A DNA stretch of 22,802 nucleotides from Deinococcus aerolatus (GTDB taxonomy: Bacteria; Deinococcota; Deinococci; Deinococcales; Deinococcaceae). Of the stretch, positions 7,227-17,735 are shown piece after piece. The DNA is taken from contig NZ_BMOL01000029.1 in NCBI RefSeq assembly GCF_014647055.1, positions 1 to 22,802 of the forward strand. Direction: 5' to 3'. The notes below the pieces were generated by a model. The model had not been told where the DNA came from and searched no databases. It worked only from the letters and a program-made list of their open reading frames with translations. The position numbers and the translations under genes are program-made. Position 1 is the stretch's first letter, and the number at the start of each line of letters is the position of its first letter.

Positions 7227-7625
7227 ATGACTGCCACGGACCGCTTTGACCGCCTCTTTGAGCGCTGCGTCGCCGAGCACGGACGCTTCAGTCACCCGGC
7301 CCACATCCATCTGGCGTGGCTGTTGCTGGAAGAGGCACCGGCGCTGGAGGCCTTGGCCACCACCTTCGACACCGGGCTGCGTGCCCTGGCACAGCGGCTG
7401 GGGCTGACCGGCAAATACAACGCCACCCTGACCACCGCGTACTTCTTTCTGGTGCTGGAACGCCGGGCCGCGGGTCAGGGCTGGGAGGCCTTCGCTGCCG
7501 CGAACCCCGACCTGCTGGACTGGGAGGCCCGGACCAGATTGCTCGGCCCCTATTACGACGCCGCCACCCTGGCGTCGGAGGAGGCGCGGCGGAGCTTTGT
7601 CATGCCGCGCAGGCCGCAGCGCTGA
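7227..7625 (+). CDS. Conserved protein of unknown function (132 aa)
   Basis: This is a small, probably cytoplasmic all-helical protein without signal sequence or membrane segment. Two visible blocks resemble an uncharacterised bacterial family I can recall but not name: FSHPAHIHLAWLLL at residues 21-34 and GKYNATLTTAYFFLVLERR at about 72-90. The conserved-looking histidines (His23, His26, His28) could bind a metal, which is only an inference. The start at 7227 is supported by the TACATT element six bases upstream. The gene lies alone between the DUF1080 gene and the T-box promoter, all on the same strand, so its context does not suggest a role. Confidence 0.7.
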   Translation: MTATDRFDRLFERCVAEHGRFSHPAHIHLAWLLLEEAPALEALATTFDTGLRALAQRLGLTGKYNATLTTAYFFLVLERRAAGQGWEAFAAANPDLLDWEARTRLLGPYYDAATLASEEARRSFVMPRRPQR

Positions 7626-7675
7626 CCACAGGGGTCCACCCAGGGCCAGCGGGTGGAGCCAGGGACCGCGCCCCC

Positions 7676-7705
7676 TTGACCCCCTCCCCCGCCGCGGGCG
7701 ACAAT
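7676..7705 (+). promoter_or_regulatory. Promoter of the T-box/glyQS transcript
   Basis: TTGACC (7676-7681) and GACAAT (7700-7705) are separated by 18 bases and resemble housekeeping -35 and -10 elements. The predicted transcript start near 7712 lies just before the conserved AGTA of the T-box Stem I. Confidence 0.6.
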
Positions 7706-7711
7706 GCCCGC

Positions 7712-7934
7712 AGCGTTGATCCGCAGGAGTAGCGCGCATGTGCCCGGTAGAGCGAGCCTGAGACGGTGGAAGTCAGGTGGGCGGCAGCGCGTGAAGGGCG
7801 GCGGGGAGCTGTTGGCAGAGCAAAAAGGGCCAGGAGGCGGCAGACCGCCGCGTTCTGGAACTGGGGTGGAACCGCGCGAGTCCTTGAATTTGCGTCCCCA
7901 GACGGACCGGTCCGGTGCCGTCTGGGGCGTTTTT
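7712..7934 (+). promoter_or_regulatory. T-box riboswitch (tRNA-Gly-sensing leader) of glyQS
   Basis: The leader carries the near-universal T-box sequence GGGGTGGAACCGCG at about 7863-7876. Within it, TGGA (7867-7870) would pair with UCCA, the acceptor end of a tRNA with discriminator U, as bacterial tRNA-Gly has. Upstream is a Stem I-like structure with AGTAG near the 5' base and a distal hairpin CCTGA/TCAGG whose loop holds GGTGGAAG. A candidate specifier GGC (glycine) is at 7783-7785, followed by A. Downstream is a terminator, CCCCAGACGG (7896-7905) with CCGTCTGGGG (7918-7927), ending in T5 at 7930-7934. Known T-box logic predicts that uncharged tRNA-Gly stabilises the antiterminator and turns on glyQS. 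The specifier assignment is the least certain part. Confidence 0.9.
7896..7934 (+). terminator. Regulated terminator of the T-box leader
   Basis: A 10-bp perfect GC-rich stem (CCCCAGACGG with CCGTCTGGGG) is followed by CG and five T residues. It lies 41 bases before the glyQS start and is the OFF structure of the riboswitch. Confidence 0.85.
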
Positions 7935-7975
7935 GCGCCCTTCAGCGGGCCGGCGGCCCGGAAGGAGAATCCCCT

Positions 7976-9508
<1,533 letters not shown>

Positions 9509-9551
9509 CCCTGGCCGCCGCCTGACGCGGCAGGACGCCAGACAGGAGGGT

Positions 9552-9580
9552 GCGGGGGGCCGGGGCGGCCTCCCGCTTTT
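9552..9580 (+). terminator. Intrinsic terminator of glyQS
   Basis: GCGGGGGGCCG (9552-9562) pairs with CGGCCTCCCGC (9566-9576), with one G-U pair and a GGG loop, then TTTT. It lies 43 bases after the glyQS stop. Confidence 0.8.
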
Positions 9581-9624
9581 CCCTGCCTGACCTTCCGCTG
9601 CCGCCGGAACCTGCCCGAAAGCCC

Positions 9625-9630
9625 TAGAAT
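9625..9630 (+). promoter_or_regulatory. Leaderless -10 element of the PlsY/acyl-ACP-reductase fusion
   Basis: TAGAAT ends 7 bases before ATG 9638. It overlaps an in-frame ATG at 9629, which therefore cannot be in the transcript; this decides the start in favour of 9638. Confidence 0.6.
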
Positions 9631-9637
9631 GGCCGAC

Positions 9638-11323
<1,686 letters not shown>

Positions 11324-11395
11324 GGGAAACGCCCATCCCTTCCGTCCCCTGACCGTCCCCGCCCCGCGCTTCCCAAACTGACGCCACTCTAAGAA

Positions 11396-11429
11396 GCGCC
11401 GGGGCCTGTCTTGAATTGCGGCCCGGCGC
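11396..11429 (+). terminator. Inverted repeat before the PLD-fold gene
   Basis: GCGCCGGG (11396-11403) and CCCGGCGC (11422-11429) form an 8-bp stem with an 18-base loop, followed by GGTTT. It may end the fusion-gene transcript, or be an operator, since it ends 14 bases before the -10 element at 11444. Confidence 0.35.
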
Positions 11430-11443
11430 GGTTTCGGCCGCCC

Positions 11444-11449
11444 TATGCT
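11444..11449 (+). promoter_or_regulatory. Leaderless -10 element of the PLD-fold gene
   Basis: TATGCT ends 5 bases before ATG 11455. It excludes the in-frame TTG at 11416 as the main start. Confidence 0.45.
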
Positions 11450-11454
11450 GCGGT

Positions 11455-12978
11455 ATGCCCGGCTGCCTCCCGCGCCTCCTGCTGACCCTGGCCCTGGCCT
11501 GCGGGGGCTGGGGGCTGGGGGCCGCGTTGCCGCTGTTTCTGGGGCCGGTGTGGCCCGCCGCGCCCGTGAACCTGCTGGCCTGCGACCCGCCGACGGACCC
11601 GCTGGAACACGCGCTGTGGCGGGTGGTCACCGCGAACGGACGGCCAGACACCAGTTGCGGCAACGCCTTTGGCGGCTACCTGCGTACGCCGCGAAGCGTG
11701 GACACGCCGCTGGACGCCTTCGAGATCACCGCCGGTCAGATCGTCGGTGCCCGCAGCGAAGTCCTGCTGACCAACATGGAGTGGCACGCCGGACCGGGCC
11801 ATCCCGGCTGGAGCTTTGCCCAGGCGGCGGCCACCCTGTACGGGCGGGTGCGGACGGACCCCGCCGCGTACCCCCAGGGCATGACGGTGCGGGTGCTGCT
11901 GGGCGGCTTCCCGGACCTGATCAACCCGGACGGCCGCACGCAGCCGCTGGCGCTGCTGGGCGATCTGCTGCGGCTGGGCGTGCCGATGCAGGACGACCGC
12001 GTGGGCTGGCAACTCAGCCTCCTCAATTACCGGTACCTGCCGCACAGCCACGTCAAGCTGCACGTCATCGACGGCCAGGACCTGACGGTGGCCGGGTACA
12101 ACTACACCAACTGGCACCTGCCGGGCACCGAGCCGGGGGGCCAGGACCTGCACGACCTGGGCCTGCGGATGACCGGCCCGGTGGCGCAGAGCGGCGTGGC
12201 CGTGTTCGATGACCTGTGGCGGCACAGCTTGCAGTTGCGCTGCCCGGCCGGGGTGACGCGGGCGGAGGCCGAAGCACAGTGCCAGATGACGCCGCCGGAC
12301 CCGGTGACGCACCCGGCGGCGGCACGCAGGGCCGTGCCCACCGGGAATTCCCGCGCCTTCATGCTGTACCGCCGCCCCGGAGACGACGCGGCGGACCGCG
12401 CCCATCTGGCGCTGCTGGGCGCGGCAAAACGCCAGCTTGATCTGCAGCAGGCGGATTTCGGGCCCACGCCAGGCTGCTGGGGCGCGTACCTGAACCCGCA
12501 GGGCTGCGGTCCGGACAGCTGGCCGGTATACCTGAGTGCGGTGTTGCAGGCCATCGGACGCGGGGTCCAGGTCCGGCTGCTCACCGTGGATTATGGGGTG
12601 GGCGCCCCGGCCAACCGTAGCGGGGTCACGCTGCTGCGTCAGGCGCTGCGCCGCCGGGGCCTTGAGGACCGCTTTCAGGCCCGCTACACCACCTTCAAGA
12701 TGCACGCCAAGGCCTTGACGGTGGACCGGCGCGTGGTGGTAACCGGCAGCATGAACTTCCACTTCAGTGCCTGGGGCCAGCTTGGATTGGCCGAGGCCGC
12801 ACTGGCCACCAACGACCCGGCGGCAGTGGCCGAACAGGAGGCCCGTTTCGAGCGTGTGTGGAACACGGGCAGCCGCGCGGTCCCGGAGGAATGGTGGCTG
12901 AAGAACGTGCCGCCCGACCCCGTGCCTGGCCCCGGCGCCGGGACACCCGACACGGTCATGCCCCGGCCCGGCCCGTAG
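11455..12978 (+). CDS. Secreted phospholipase D-superfamily protein (two HKD motifs)
   Basis: This 507-aa protein has a hydrophobic N-terminal segment (about residues 5-35) that serves as signal peptide or anchor. It then carries two HKD motifs of the phospholipase D superfamily. The first is HVKLHVID with His199, Lys201 and Asp206, followed by AGYNYTNW. The second is HAKALTVD with His417, Lys419 and Asp424, followed by VTGSMNFHFSAW. Both are complete, so the two-fold active site that forms a phosphohistidine intermediate should work. Superfamily members include phospholipases, cardiolipin synthases and nucleases; the present motifs do not decide among them. The start is supported by TATGCT five bases upstream. 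Its stop codon overlaps the -10 element for the ispH transcript. Confidence 0.87.
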   Translation: MPGCLPRLLLTLALACGGWGLGAALPLFLGPVWPAAPVNLLACDPPTDPLEHALWRVVTANGRPDTSCGNAFGGYLRTPRSVDTPLDAFEITAGQIVGARSEVLLTNMEWHAGPGHPGWSFAQAAATLYGRVRTDPAAYPQGMTVRVLLGGFPDLINPDGRTQPLALLGDLLRLGVPMQDDRVGWQLSLLNYRYLPHSHVKLHVIDGQDLTVAGYNYTNWHLPGTEPGGQDLHDLGLRMTGPVAQSGVAVFDDLWRHSLQLRCPAGVTRAEAEAQCQMTPPDPVTHPAAARRAVPTGNSRAFMLYRRPGDDAADRAHLALLGAAKRQLDLQQADFGPTPGCWGAYLNPQGCGPDSWPVYLSAVLQAIGRGVQVRLLTVDYGVGAPANRSGVTLLRQALRRRGLEDRFQARYTTFKMHAKALTVDRRVVVTGSMNFHFSAWGQLGLAEAALATNDPAAVAEQEARFERVWNTGSRAVPEEWWLKNVPPDPVPGPGAGTPDTVMPRPGP

Positions 12979-12981
12979 ACT
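12976..12981 (+). promoter_or_regulatory. Leaderless -10 element upstream of the ispH leader ORF
   Basis: TAGACT overlaps the TAG stop of the PLD-fold gene and ends 6 bases before the ATG at 12988. That ATG is not in frame with ispH but opens a 15-codon ORF. Confidence 0.5.
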
Positions 12982-12987
12982 GAGGCC

Positions 12988-13027
12988 ATGACTGACCCCT
13001 CCCCCACCCGGCCCGTGCGTGCGCGGC

Positions 13028-13035
<8 letters not shown>
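12988..13035 (+). CDS. 15-codon leaderless ORF overlapping the ispH start
   Basis: The frame encodes [15 protein letters not shown] and stops at TGA 13033-13035, five bases into ispH (ATGGTTGA). It has the TAGACT element at the leaderless distance, while the ispH ATG at 13028 has no ribosome binding site of its own. Ribosomes may load on this ORF and reinitiate at ispH. The alternative is a sequencing frameshift that hides an N-terminal extension of IspH; nothing in the sequence settles this. Confidence 0.4.
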
Positions 13036-14023
<988 letters not shown>

Positions 14024-14077
14024 GCCGAATGGGGACAGGGTCTGAAGGTCTGGGCGCCCGCCCGCCGTCCTTTGCTC

Positions 14078-14083
14078 TAGCAT
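14078..14083 (+). promoter_or_regulatory. Leaderless -10 element upstream of the lysZ mini-ORF
   Basis: TAGCAT ends 7 bases before the ATG at 14091, which opens a 5-codon ORF. The distance to the lysZ ATG (14105) is 21 bases. Confidence 0.5.
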
Positions 14084-14090
14084 GCCCCGC

Positions 14091-14108
14091 ATGAAGGTGC
14101 AGGCATGA
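14091..14108 (+). other. 5-codon leaderless mini-ORF (MKVQA) overlapping the lysZ start
   Basis: ATG 14091 is followed by four codons and TGA 14106-14108, which overlaps lysZ ATG 14105 as ATGA. AAGGTG at 14094-14099 lies inside and can serve as the lysZ ribosome binding site, 5 bases from the lysZ ATG. The transcript predicted from TAGCAT would begin at or just before the mini-ORF ATG. Confidence 0.4.
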
Positions 14109-14908
14109 TTGTGGTTAAGGTGGGCGGCAGCGCCGGAATCGATTACGACGCGGTGTGCAGCGATCTGGCGGCGCGCTGGAAGGCAGGCGAACGTCTGATC
14201 CTGGTCCACGGCGGCAGCGGTGAGACCAACCGCGTGGCCGAGGCCCTGGGCCACCCGCCCAAGTTCGTGACCAGTCCCAGCGGCTACACCAGCCGCTTCA
14301 CGGACCGCCAGACCCTTGAAATCTTCGAGATGGTGTACTGCGGCAAGATCAACAAGGGCATCGTCGAGCGGCTACAGCGCCTGGGCGTCAACGCGGTGGG
14401 CCTGTCGGGGCTGGACGGACGCATCTTTGAGGGCCGCCACAAGGACAGCGTGCGGGCGGTGGAAAACGGCAAGGTCAAGGTGCTGCGCGGCGACCACACC
14501 GGAACGGTGGAGCGGGTCAACACCGGGCTGATCGAGCTGCTGCTCACGGCCGGATACCTGCCGGTGCTCACGCCCCCCGCCAGCAGCTACGAGGGCGTGG
14601 CAATCAACGTGGACGGGGACCGCGCCGCCGCCGCGCTGGCCGTGGCCCTGAAGGCCGAGGCGCTGCTGCTGCTGTCCAACGTGCCGGGGCTGCTGCGTGA
14701 GTACCCGGACGAAGCCAGCCTGATCCGCCAGATTCCGGCGGGCAACGTGGAAGCGTACCTGGAATTCGCCCAGGACCGCATGAAGAAGAAGGTGCTGGGT
14801 GCGGCGGAGGCGGTGGCGGGCGGCGTGCAGCGCGTGATCTTCGGCGACGCCCGCGCCGGGCAGCCCATCACGGCGGCGCTGAACGGGGCCGGGACGGTGG
14901 TGTCGTGA
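14105..14908 (+). CDS. lysZ: [LysW]-aminoadipate/glutamate kinase (LysZ)
   Basis: This 267-aa protein is an amino-acid kinase related to N-acetylglutamate kinase (ArgB). Deinococcus and Thermus make lysine through alpha-aminoadipate carried on LysW, and LysZ phosphorylates the LysW-bound aminoadipate. The phosphate-binding Lys and glycines are at MIVVKVGGSAG (Lys5), LVHGGSGETN follows near residue 35, and INVDGDRAAAALA near 163-175 is the typical C-terminal block. The protein resembles LysZ more than ArgB in its FEMVYCGKINKGIVERL stretch, though ArgB function is not excluded. Start ATG 14105 uses AAGGTG five bases upstream and overlaps a mini-ORF. It probably shares a transcript with the two genes that follow; no other lys gene is in the window. 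Confidence 0.85.
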   Translation: MIVVKVGGSAGIDYDAVCSDLAARWKAGERLILVHGGSGETNRVAEALGHPPKFVTSPSGYTSRFTDRQTLEIFEMVYCGKINKGIVERLQRLGVNAVGLSGLDGRIFEGRHKDSVRAVENGKVKVLRGDHTGTVERVNTGLIELLLTAGYLPVLTPPASSYEGVAINVDGDRAAAALAVALKAEALLLLSNVPGLLREYPDEASLIRQIPAGNVEAYLEFAQDRMKKKVLGAAEAVAGGVQRVIFGDARAGQPITAALNGAGTVVS

Positions 14909-14937
14909 CTGTGCCGCGCCGCAGCGCAGGAGGGACC

Positions 14938-15267
14938 ATGGACCCGTTGCTGATCACCACCACCAACGAACTCGAGGGGTACCGCGTGACCCGCCAGCTG
15001 GGCGTGGTGCGCGGCCTGACCGTGCGCTCGCGCAGCGTGCTGGGCAACCTCGGCGCGTCGCTGCAGACCATGCTGGGCGGCAACATCACCCTGTACAGCG
15101 AGCTGGCCGAGAAGGCCCGTCAGGAGGCGTTTGACCTGATGGTTCAGCACGCCCAGGAACGCGGGGCCAACGCCATTCTCGCCATGCGCTACGACGCCAA
15201 TGAGATCACCGACGGCGTGACCGAGGTGCTGGCCTACGGCACGGCGGCGGTGGTGGAGCCGCGCTGA
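14938..15267 (+). CDS. YbjQ / UPF0145 family protein
   Basis: This 109-aa protein matches the YbjQ (UPF0145, DUF74) family, small pentameric proteins whose role is unknown. The family pattern is clear: LLITTTNELEGYRVTRQLGVVRGLTVRSR at the N-terminus, a GGNITLYSELAEKARQEAFDLM helix, and GANAILAMRYDANEI near the C-terminus. It starts at ATG 14938, with AGGAGGGA four bases upstream, 29 bases after the lysZ stop; an in-frame GTG at 14905 would overlap lysZ and lacks such a site. Its position suggests co-transcription with lysZ, but I see no functional link to lysine synthesis. Confidence 0.9.
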   Translation: MDPLLITTTNELEGYRVTRQLGVVRGLTVRSRSVLGNLGASLQTMLGGNITLYSELAEKARQEAFDLMVQHAQERGANAILAMRYDANEITDGVTEVLAYGTAAVVEPR

Positions 15268-15275
15268 AGTCCTCC

Positions 15276-15299
15276 ATGACAGGCCCCCGGTCTCAATGA
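15276..15299 (+). other. 7-codon mini-ORF (MTGPRSQ) overlapping the next gene start
   Basis: ATG 15276 opens seven codons ending at TGA 15297-15299, which overlaps ATG 15296 as ATGA. There is no TANNNT element or ribosome binding site in front of it, so it may be a coincidence or may be read by ribosomes arriving from the YbjQ gene. Confidence 0.2.
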
Positions 15300-15583
15300 A
15301 CGCCACCGAACTGCTGACCTATCTGGGCGCCAGAGGCGGCCAGGAATACCGCGTCACTGCCCTACTGCACGTGGGCCGGGGCCGCATGGCCAGTGTGCGC
15401 GAGCTGGGCGAGTACCGCCTGAACATGCGCGGCGCAAGCGTGCAGGCCACCGGCCCCAGCGGGCAGACGCGCCTGCTTGACCGGGACGAGTTCCTGGCCG
15501 TCTTCGGCAGCTACGCCTTCAGTCCCGCGACACCCACCGGGAAAATGACCGATCTGGGGCCGCTGTTTGGATCCTTCGGGTAA
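15296..15583 (+). CDS. Protein of unknown function (95 aa)
   Basis: The frame starts at ATG 15296, 28 bases after the YbjQ-family gene, and encodes 95 residues without signal peptide or membrane segment. Its N-terminal two thirds (MNATELLTYLG; EYRVTALLHVGRG; SVRELGEYRLNMRG) look like a compact alpha/beta fold with regular strand patterns, and the tail (about 75-95) is Gly/Pro-rich and probably disordered. I do not recognise a family. Codon use matches its neighbours, which favours a real gene. No ribosome binding site is seen; translation may be coupled to the upstream genes. It is the last gene of the plus-strand block before a convergent unit. Confidence 0.6.
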   Translation: MNATELLTYLGARGGQEYRVTALLHVGRGRMASVRELGEYRLNMRGASVQATGPSGQTRLLDRDEFLAVFGSYAFSPATPTGKMTDLGPLFGSFG

Positions 15584-15584
15584 A

Positions 15585-15606
15585 GGGCGTCCGGAACGCG
15601 GACCCT
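15585..15606 (+). terminator. Weak hairpin after the 95-aa gene
   Basis: GTCCG and CGGAC with flanking GGG and CCC form a bulged stem directly after the stop codon at 15583. No T-run follows. A second 6-bp hairpin, CGGATG with CATCCG, lies near 15620-15637. Confidence 0.3.
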
Positions 15607-15666
15607 CCATAAGTCTTCCGGATGGGCCGGCATCCGTATCGCCTGCCCCGCCCGCGCCAGACCCGC

Positions 15667-15696
15667 AAAAAGGGCAGAGGTCACAACCCCCTGCCC
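15667..15696 (-). terminator. Intrinsic terminator of htrA
   Basis: On the minus strand GGGCAGGGG pairs with CCTCTGCCC, with one G-U pair and a 7-base loop, followed by TTTTT. It lies 24 bases after the htrA stop codon. Confidence 0.85.
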
Positions 15697-15720
15697 ACAC
15701 CTGTCGCGGTCCTGTCCCGC

Positions 15721-17064
15721 TTACGGCTGCTGCGCCTTGGGGAAGGTGACGTCGCCCAGGTTGACCGTGACCTCGCGGGTCTCACCGCCGCGCTGAACGG
15801 TCAGCTGCACGCTGTCGCCCACGCTCTTGCCCAGCACGGCGCTCTGCAGGCTGTTGTCGTCGGAGATCGGCTGGCCGTCGATGGCCGTGATCAGGTCGCC
15901 GTCGGTGGAGACCGATGAGGTCTGGCCCGTGGCGGGGTTGGTGAGCTTGATGCGCTCGTTGCTGCCCGCCTGGAGCCTGGCGTTGGCGGCAGGACTGCCC
16001 GGCACCACGCTCTGCACCAGCGCGCCGTTTTCCGGCAACCCGGCGGCCTCGCGCTGCTGGGCGCTCAGGCCGCTCACGTCGGTGAAGGTGATGCCCATGC
16101 GCGGCGGCTGCACCACGCCGCCCTTGCCCGCCTGCAGCTGGGGCAGCAGTTTCTTGACCGTGTTCACCGGGATGGCAAAGCCCACGCCCGCGCTCTGGCC
16201 CGCACCGCCGGTCAGGATCTGGGTGTTCACGCCGATCACCTCGCCCGCACTGTTCAGCAGCGGGCCACCAGAGTTGCCGGGATTGATGGCCGCGTCGGTC
16301 TGAATCAGGCTCTGCTTGATGCCCTGCATGCCCACCGGGGCGGTGCGCTCCAGGCTGCTGATGATGCCCTCCGAGACGCTGAAATCCAGGCCGAACGGCG
16401 CGCCCATGGCGATGGCCTTGAGGCCCACGTCCAGTGCGGCGCTGTCGCCCAGCGGAATCGGCTGAATCAGGGTCCTGGGCAGCCCCTCGGCGCGGATCAG
16501 CGCCAGATCGAAGTCGGGGGCGCGGGCAATCACCTTCGCCTTGTACTCGGTCTTGTCGCCGTGCACGCGGATGGTGATCTCGCTGGCCCCGTCCACCACA
16601 TGGTTGTTGGTGATGATGTCGCCCCCGCTGGAGACGAAGAAACCGCTGCCGGTGCCGGTCTGGGGCTGGGGCGTACCCATGTCGCCCAGCGGACTGTCGC
16701 CCTCACCAAAGGGGAACCCGAAGGGCATCTGCTCCTGCATCCGCTTGCGCAGCTGGGCCTGCGGACTGCTGCTGCTGTCCTCGGTCACGCTGACGTAGAC
16801 CAGACCGCCCTGGCGCTGCTTGACCACGCCAACCGTGTTCGACTCGGACTCGGTGCGCGCCCGGCCATTGTTGTAGGTGTTCGACTGGGCCAGCGGCGAC
16901 GCAGGGGGGGTGGCCAGCGCCTGCACCATCTGGCCCTGGGCCGGCTGGGACGCCGTGGCAGGCGAGGCGTTCAGGGCGGAAGAGCGGTCATTGATGCCGT
17001 AGCCCACGAACGCGCCGAGGGCCAGCGTACCCGACAGGGCCAGAATAGAAAGGTTCTTCTTCAT
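15721..17064 (-). CDS. Secreted/anchored serine protease, HtrA/DegP family
   Basis: This 447-aa protein is a trypsin-like HtrA protease that degrades or refolds damaged envelope proteins. An N-terminal hydrophobic segment (about 5-24) acts as signal peptide or membrane anchor, followed by a low-complexity linker. The catalytic triad is His155 (NNHVVDG), Asp186 (DFDLALI) and Ser265 (INPGNSGGPLLN). One PDZ domain follows (about 325-445), with MGITFTDVSG, GALVQSVVPGSPAA and DGDLITAIDGQPI. Members with two PDZ domains are longer; this one has a single PDZ. ATG 17064 starts a normal MKKN signal sequence; an in-frame GTG at 17070 is possible. No clear ribosome binding site is seen. Terminators bound the gene on both sides, so it is probably transcribed alone. 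Confidence 0.95.
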   Translation of the reverse strand: MKKNLSILALSGTLALGAFVGYGINDRSSALNASPATASQPAQGQMVQALATPPASPLAQSNTYNNGRARTESESNTVGVVKQRQGGLVYVSVTEDSSSSPQAQLRKRMQEQMPFGFPFGEGDSPLGDMGTPQPQTGTGSGFFVSSGGDIITNNHVVDGASEITIRVHGDKTEYKAKVIARAPDFDLALIRAEGLPRTLIQPIPLGDSAALDVGLKAIAMGAPFGLDFSVSEGIISSLERTAPVGMQGIKQSLIQTDAAINPGNSGGPLLNSAGEVIGVNTQILTGGAGQSAGVGFAIPVNTVKKLLPQLQAGKGGVVQPPRMGITFTDVSGLSAQQREAAGLPENGALVQSVVPGSPAANARLQAGSNERIKLTNPATGQTSSVSTDGDLITAIDGQPISDDNSLQSAVLGKSVGDSVQLTVQRGGETREVTVNLGDVTFPKAQQP

Positions 17065-17075
17065 GGCCACAGCAT
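17061..17075 (-). other. 4-codon mini-ORF (MLWP) overlapping the htrA start
   Basis: On the minus strand ATG 17075 opens four codons ending in TGA, which overlaps the htrA ATG as ATGA. The only -10-like sequence is the poor TAACCG or TGTAAC about 9-11 bases upstream, so support is weak. Confidence 0.2.
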
Positions 17076-17115
17076 GCCGCCCGCCGGTTACACGGCGGTT
17101 AAAGCCCCAGCAGCA

Positions 17116-17145
17116 GAAAGCTCCCGGTCAGCGGAGACCGGGAGC
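17116..17145 (-). terminator. Terminator of the S1-domain gene
   Basis: GCTCCCGGTC (minus-strand 17145-17136) pairs perfectly with GACCGGGAGC (17129-17120), followed by TTTCT. It lies 35 bases after the stop of the S1-domain gene and separates it from htrA. Confidence 0.75.
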
Positions 17146-17180
17146 CTGTGGGTTGTACCGGACGGATGTTGACCCGGACG

Positions 17181-17566
<386 letters not shown>

Positions 17567-17567
<1 letters not shown>

Positions 17568-17593
17568 TAAAGAAGTTCTCCTAGGGAAAGCAT
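17567..17593 (-). CDS. 8-codon leaderless ORF (MLSLGELL) overlapping the S1-gene start
   Basis: On the minus strand, ATG 17593 lies 7 bases after TACCAT (17606-17601) and opens eight codons ending in TAG at 17569-17567. The stop overlaps the GTG start of the S1 gene as TAGTG. The AGGAG site of the main gene is inside. Four of eight codons are leucine, which could allow leucine-sensitive coupling, though this is speculative. Confidence 0.4.
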
Positions 17594-17599
17594 GGCTCA

Positions 17600-17613
17600 C
17601 ATGGTACACCATG
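17600..17613 (-). promoter_or_regulatory. -10 element within a 14-bp inverted repeat
   Basis: CATGGT and ACCATG are perfect 6-base arms around two central bases. The minus-strand -10 candidate TACCAT (17606-17601) lies inside the repeat, 7 bases before the leader ORF. Symmetry over a -10 element suggests a repressor site or a simple coincidence. Confidence 0.4.
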
Positions 17614-17735
17614 CGGACGCGCCGCGAGTTGCTTCTCTGAGCTGAGGTTAATGTTGTGTGTGCGACTGCGTCTGGGCCGGTCAAAAACAGGAAGGCTCTC
17701 TGGTGCTGGGCAGCGTGGGCCGGGGCGCTGGGTAT

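Noticed and set aside
17640..17735. Terminator after the TPR membrane protein gene
   Set aside because: A 5-bp stem CAGCG/CGCTG and a distant TTTTT exist on the minus strand, but they are not adjacent, so no terminator is claimed.
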